Shown here: one piece after another, positions 63,460 through 64,000 of the stretch | How the letters are laid out: every line of letters begins with the position of its first letter | Numbering within the stretch: the first letter of the stretch is position 1 | Assembly (NCBI GenBank): GCA_041940525.1 | Contig: JBGTSB010000001.1 | Coordinates: forward strand, 117,100-181,099 | Length of the DNA: 64,000 bases | Origin: JAKAXS01 sp041940525 | GTDB lineage: Bacteria; Pseudomonadota; Alphaproteobacteria; Rhizobiales; Hyphomicrobiaceae | Reading direction: 5' to 3' | Notes under the pieces: generated by a model | Databases searched by the model: none | The model's input: the letters and a program-made list of their open reading frames with translations, nothing else | Told to the model about the DNA's origin: nothing | Position numbers and translations under genes: made by a program

Positions 63460-64000
63460 ATGGACATCAATCTCGCTCGCACCTTCTTGATGGTCGCTGA
63501 AACCGGCAGCTTCATTGATGCTGCGCGCAAGATGAACATCACCCAATCAACCGTTTCGGGCCGCATCAAAGGGCTTGAAGAGATGTTGGGCCGTCCGTTG
63601 TTTGAACGATCGAAGACGGGCGCGGAACTCACGAACGCCGGCGAGCAGTTTCAGAAACATGCGCTTGCACTCGTTCGCGTCTGGCAGCACGCGCAGCTTG
63701 AAGTCAGCTTATCTGATCATCATCGCGACCATTTGTCTGTTGGTGCACCGCTCGCACTCTGGNNNNNNNNNNNNNCGCTCGACCTGGCGGTGATGTACCG
63801 GCCGTTGCAGCCTCCCGGGCATATGATTGAGCACATCTTCGATGAAGAGTTCGTGCTTGTGACGTCGGCGAAGGCGCCATCACGCTGGTCAGGAGACTAC
63901 GTCTTCATCAATTGGGGACCTGATTTTCAGCAAGATCATGCGATCGCGTTTCCGGAACTCACCAGTCCAGGGCTGAACCTGGACATCGGACCTGCGAGCA
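63460..64000 (+). CDS. LysR-type regulator, broken by an assembly gap and the window end
   Basis: Starts at ATG 63460 (MDINLARTFLMVAETGSF). The N-terminal HTH is clear (FIDAARKMNITQSTVSGRIKGLEEMLGRPLFERSKTGAELTNAGEQF). The frame meets a run of 13 N (63763-63775) after LSVGAPLALW and resumes in the same frame at LDLAVMYRP, then continues to the window end. LysR proteins usually have about 35-45 residues between these two points, so the true gap is probably longer than 13 bases. Effector and targets are unknown. Confidence 0.85.
   Translation, partial: MDINLARTFLMVAETGSFIDAARKMNITQSTVSGRIKGLEEMLGRPLFERSKTGAELTNAGEQFQKHALALVRVWQHAQLEVSLSDHHRDHLSVGAPLALWXXXXXLDLAVMYRPLQPPGHMIEHIFDEEFVLVTSAKAPSRWSGDYVFINWGPDFQQDHAIAFPELTSPGLNLDIGPAS
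63763..63775. other. Assembly gap (13 N)
   Basis: Thirteen ambiguous bases inside the LysR gene. The size looks nominal because a conserved stretch of the effector domain is missing. Confidence 0.95.

Noticed and set aside
1..64000. CRISPR arrays, insertion sequences, prophage genes, rRNA
   Set aside because: Looked for on both strands; no regularly spaced repeats, no transposase, integrase or phage protein, and no rRNA-like sequence were seen.

Overview
The window reads as one contiguous piece of an alphaproteobacterial chromosome, most likely Hyphomicrobiales (Rhizobiales). Pointers are an ExoF-type export protein, an NRPS with an embedded luciferase-like monooxygenase as in Agrobacterium Atu3671, an NrsF/ECF sigma pair, MeaB, a fused SoxYZ and a KAK-type histone-H1-like protein. 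Genus-level placement is not possible from sequence reading alone. No transposase, integrase, CRISPR array or rRNA was seen. One tRNA, one assembly gap (13 N near the right end), one frameshifted signalling gene and one SulP transporter remnant are present.

Layout. 142-7163: one arm of an exopolysaccharide (EPS) locus (priming glycosyl-phosphotransferase, GT-C glycosyltransferase, Wzz/CpsD-like co-polymerase, ExoF-type export protein). 7491-20256: a compact NRPS-PKS cluster that splits the EPS locus: formyltransferase-adenylation(monooxygenase)-carrier NRPS, PPTase, one KS-AT-KR-DH-ACP-TE polyketide synthase and a flavin reductase that can supply the monooxygenase domain. 20295-33394: second EPS arm (GT2, SGNH esterase-like protein, O-acyltransferase, GT25, Wzy, GH9 glucanase, Wzx, epimerase, GT4, WecG/TagA-type GT). 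33584-36541: three overlapping two-component genes. 36538-41312: soxD, soxC, soxYZ fusion, a cysteine-rich Crp/Fnr regulator, NrsF and its ECF sigma factor, all on the minus strand. 41511-44202: an ECF42-type sigma operon with two DGPF proteins and an SRPBCC protein. 44212-49348: beta-alanine/semialdehyde catabolism (mmsA, omega-transaminase, ald) and meaB. 49517-56862: GT2, rraA, mgtC-like, a frameshifted 5xPAS-GGDEF-EAL gene, a Gfo/Idh/MocA oxidoreductase and a small membrane protein. 56935-61032: a His-rich repeat protein, then a three-gene operon (HAD-UbiA prenyltransferase, small EamA/ArnE-like transporter, GT-C transferase) that looks like a lipid-linked-sugar glycosylation module. 61369-64000: SulP remnant, tRNA-Leu(GAG), lipB, two small minus-strand genes including the Lys/Ala-rich protein, and a truncated LysR regulator.

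How the parts fit. The two EPS arms together hold nearly all classes needed for a Wzx/Wzy heteropolysaccharide: primer, transferases, flippase, polymerase, co-polymerase, export channel, O-acylation and a glucanase. The GT-C gene of the first arm has a close paralogue in the HAD-UbiA operon 53 kb away in opposite orientation, so both may use the same polyprenyl-phosphate sugar. The NRPS-PKS cluster is self-contained (own PPTase, flavin reductase, TE) and predicts a small N-formylated, flavin-oxygenated aminoacyl-polyketide. Two sigma-factor systems have recognisable candidate promoters: GTAACA-N16-CGTA before the NrsF-linked ECF gene and TGTCGA-N17-CGTC before the DGPF operon.
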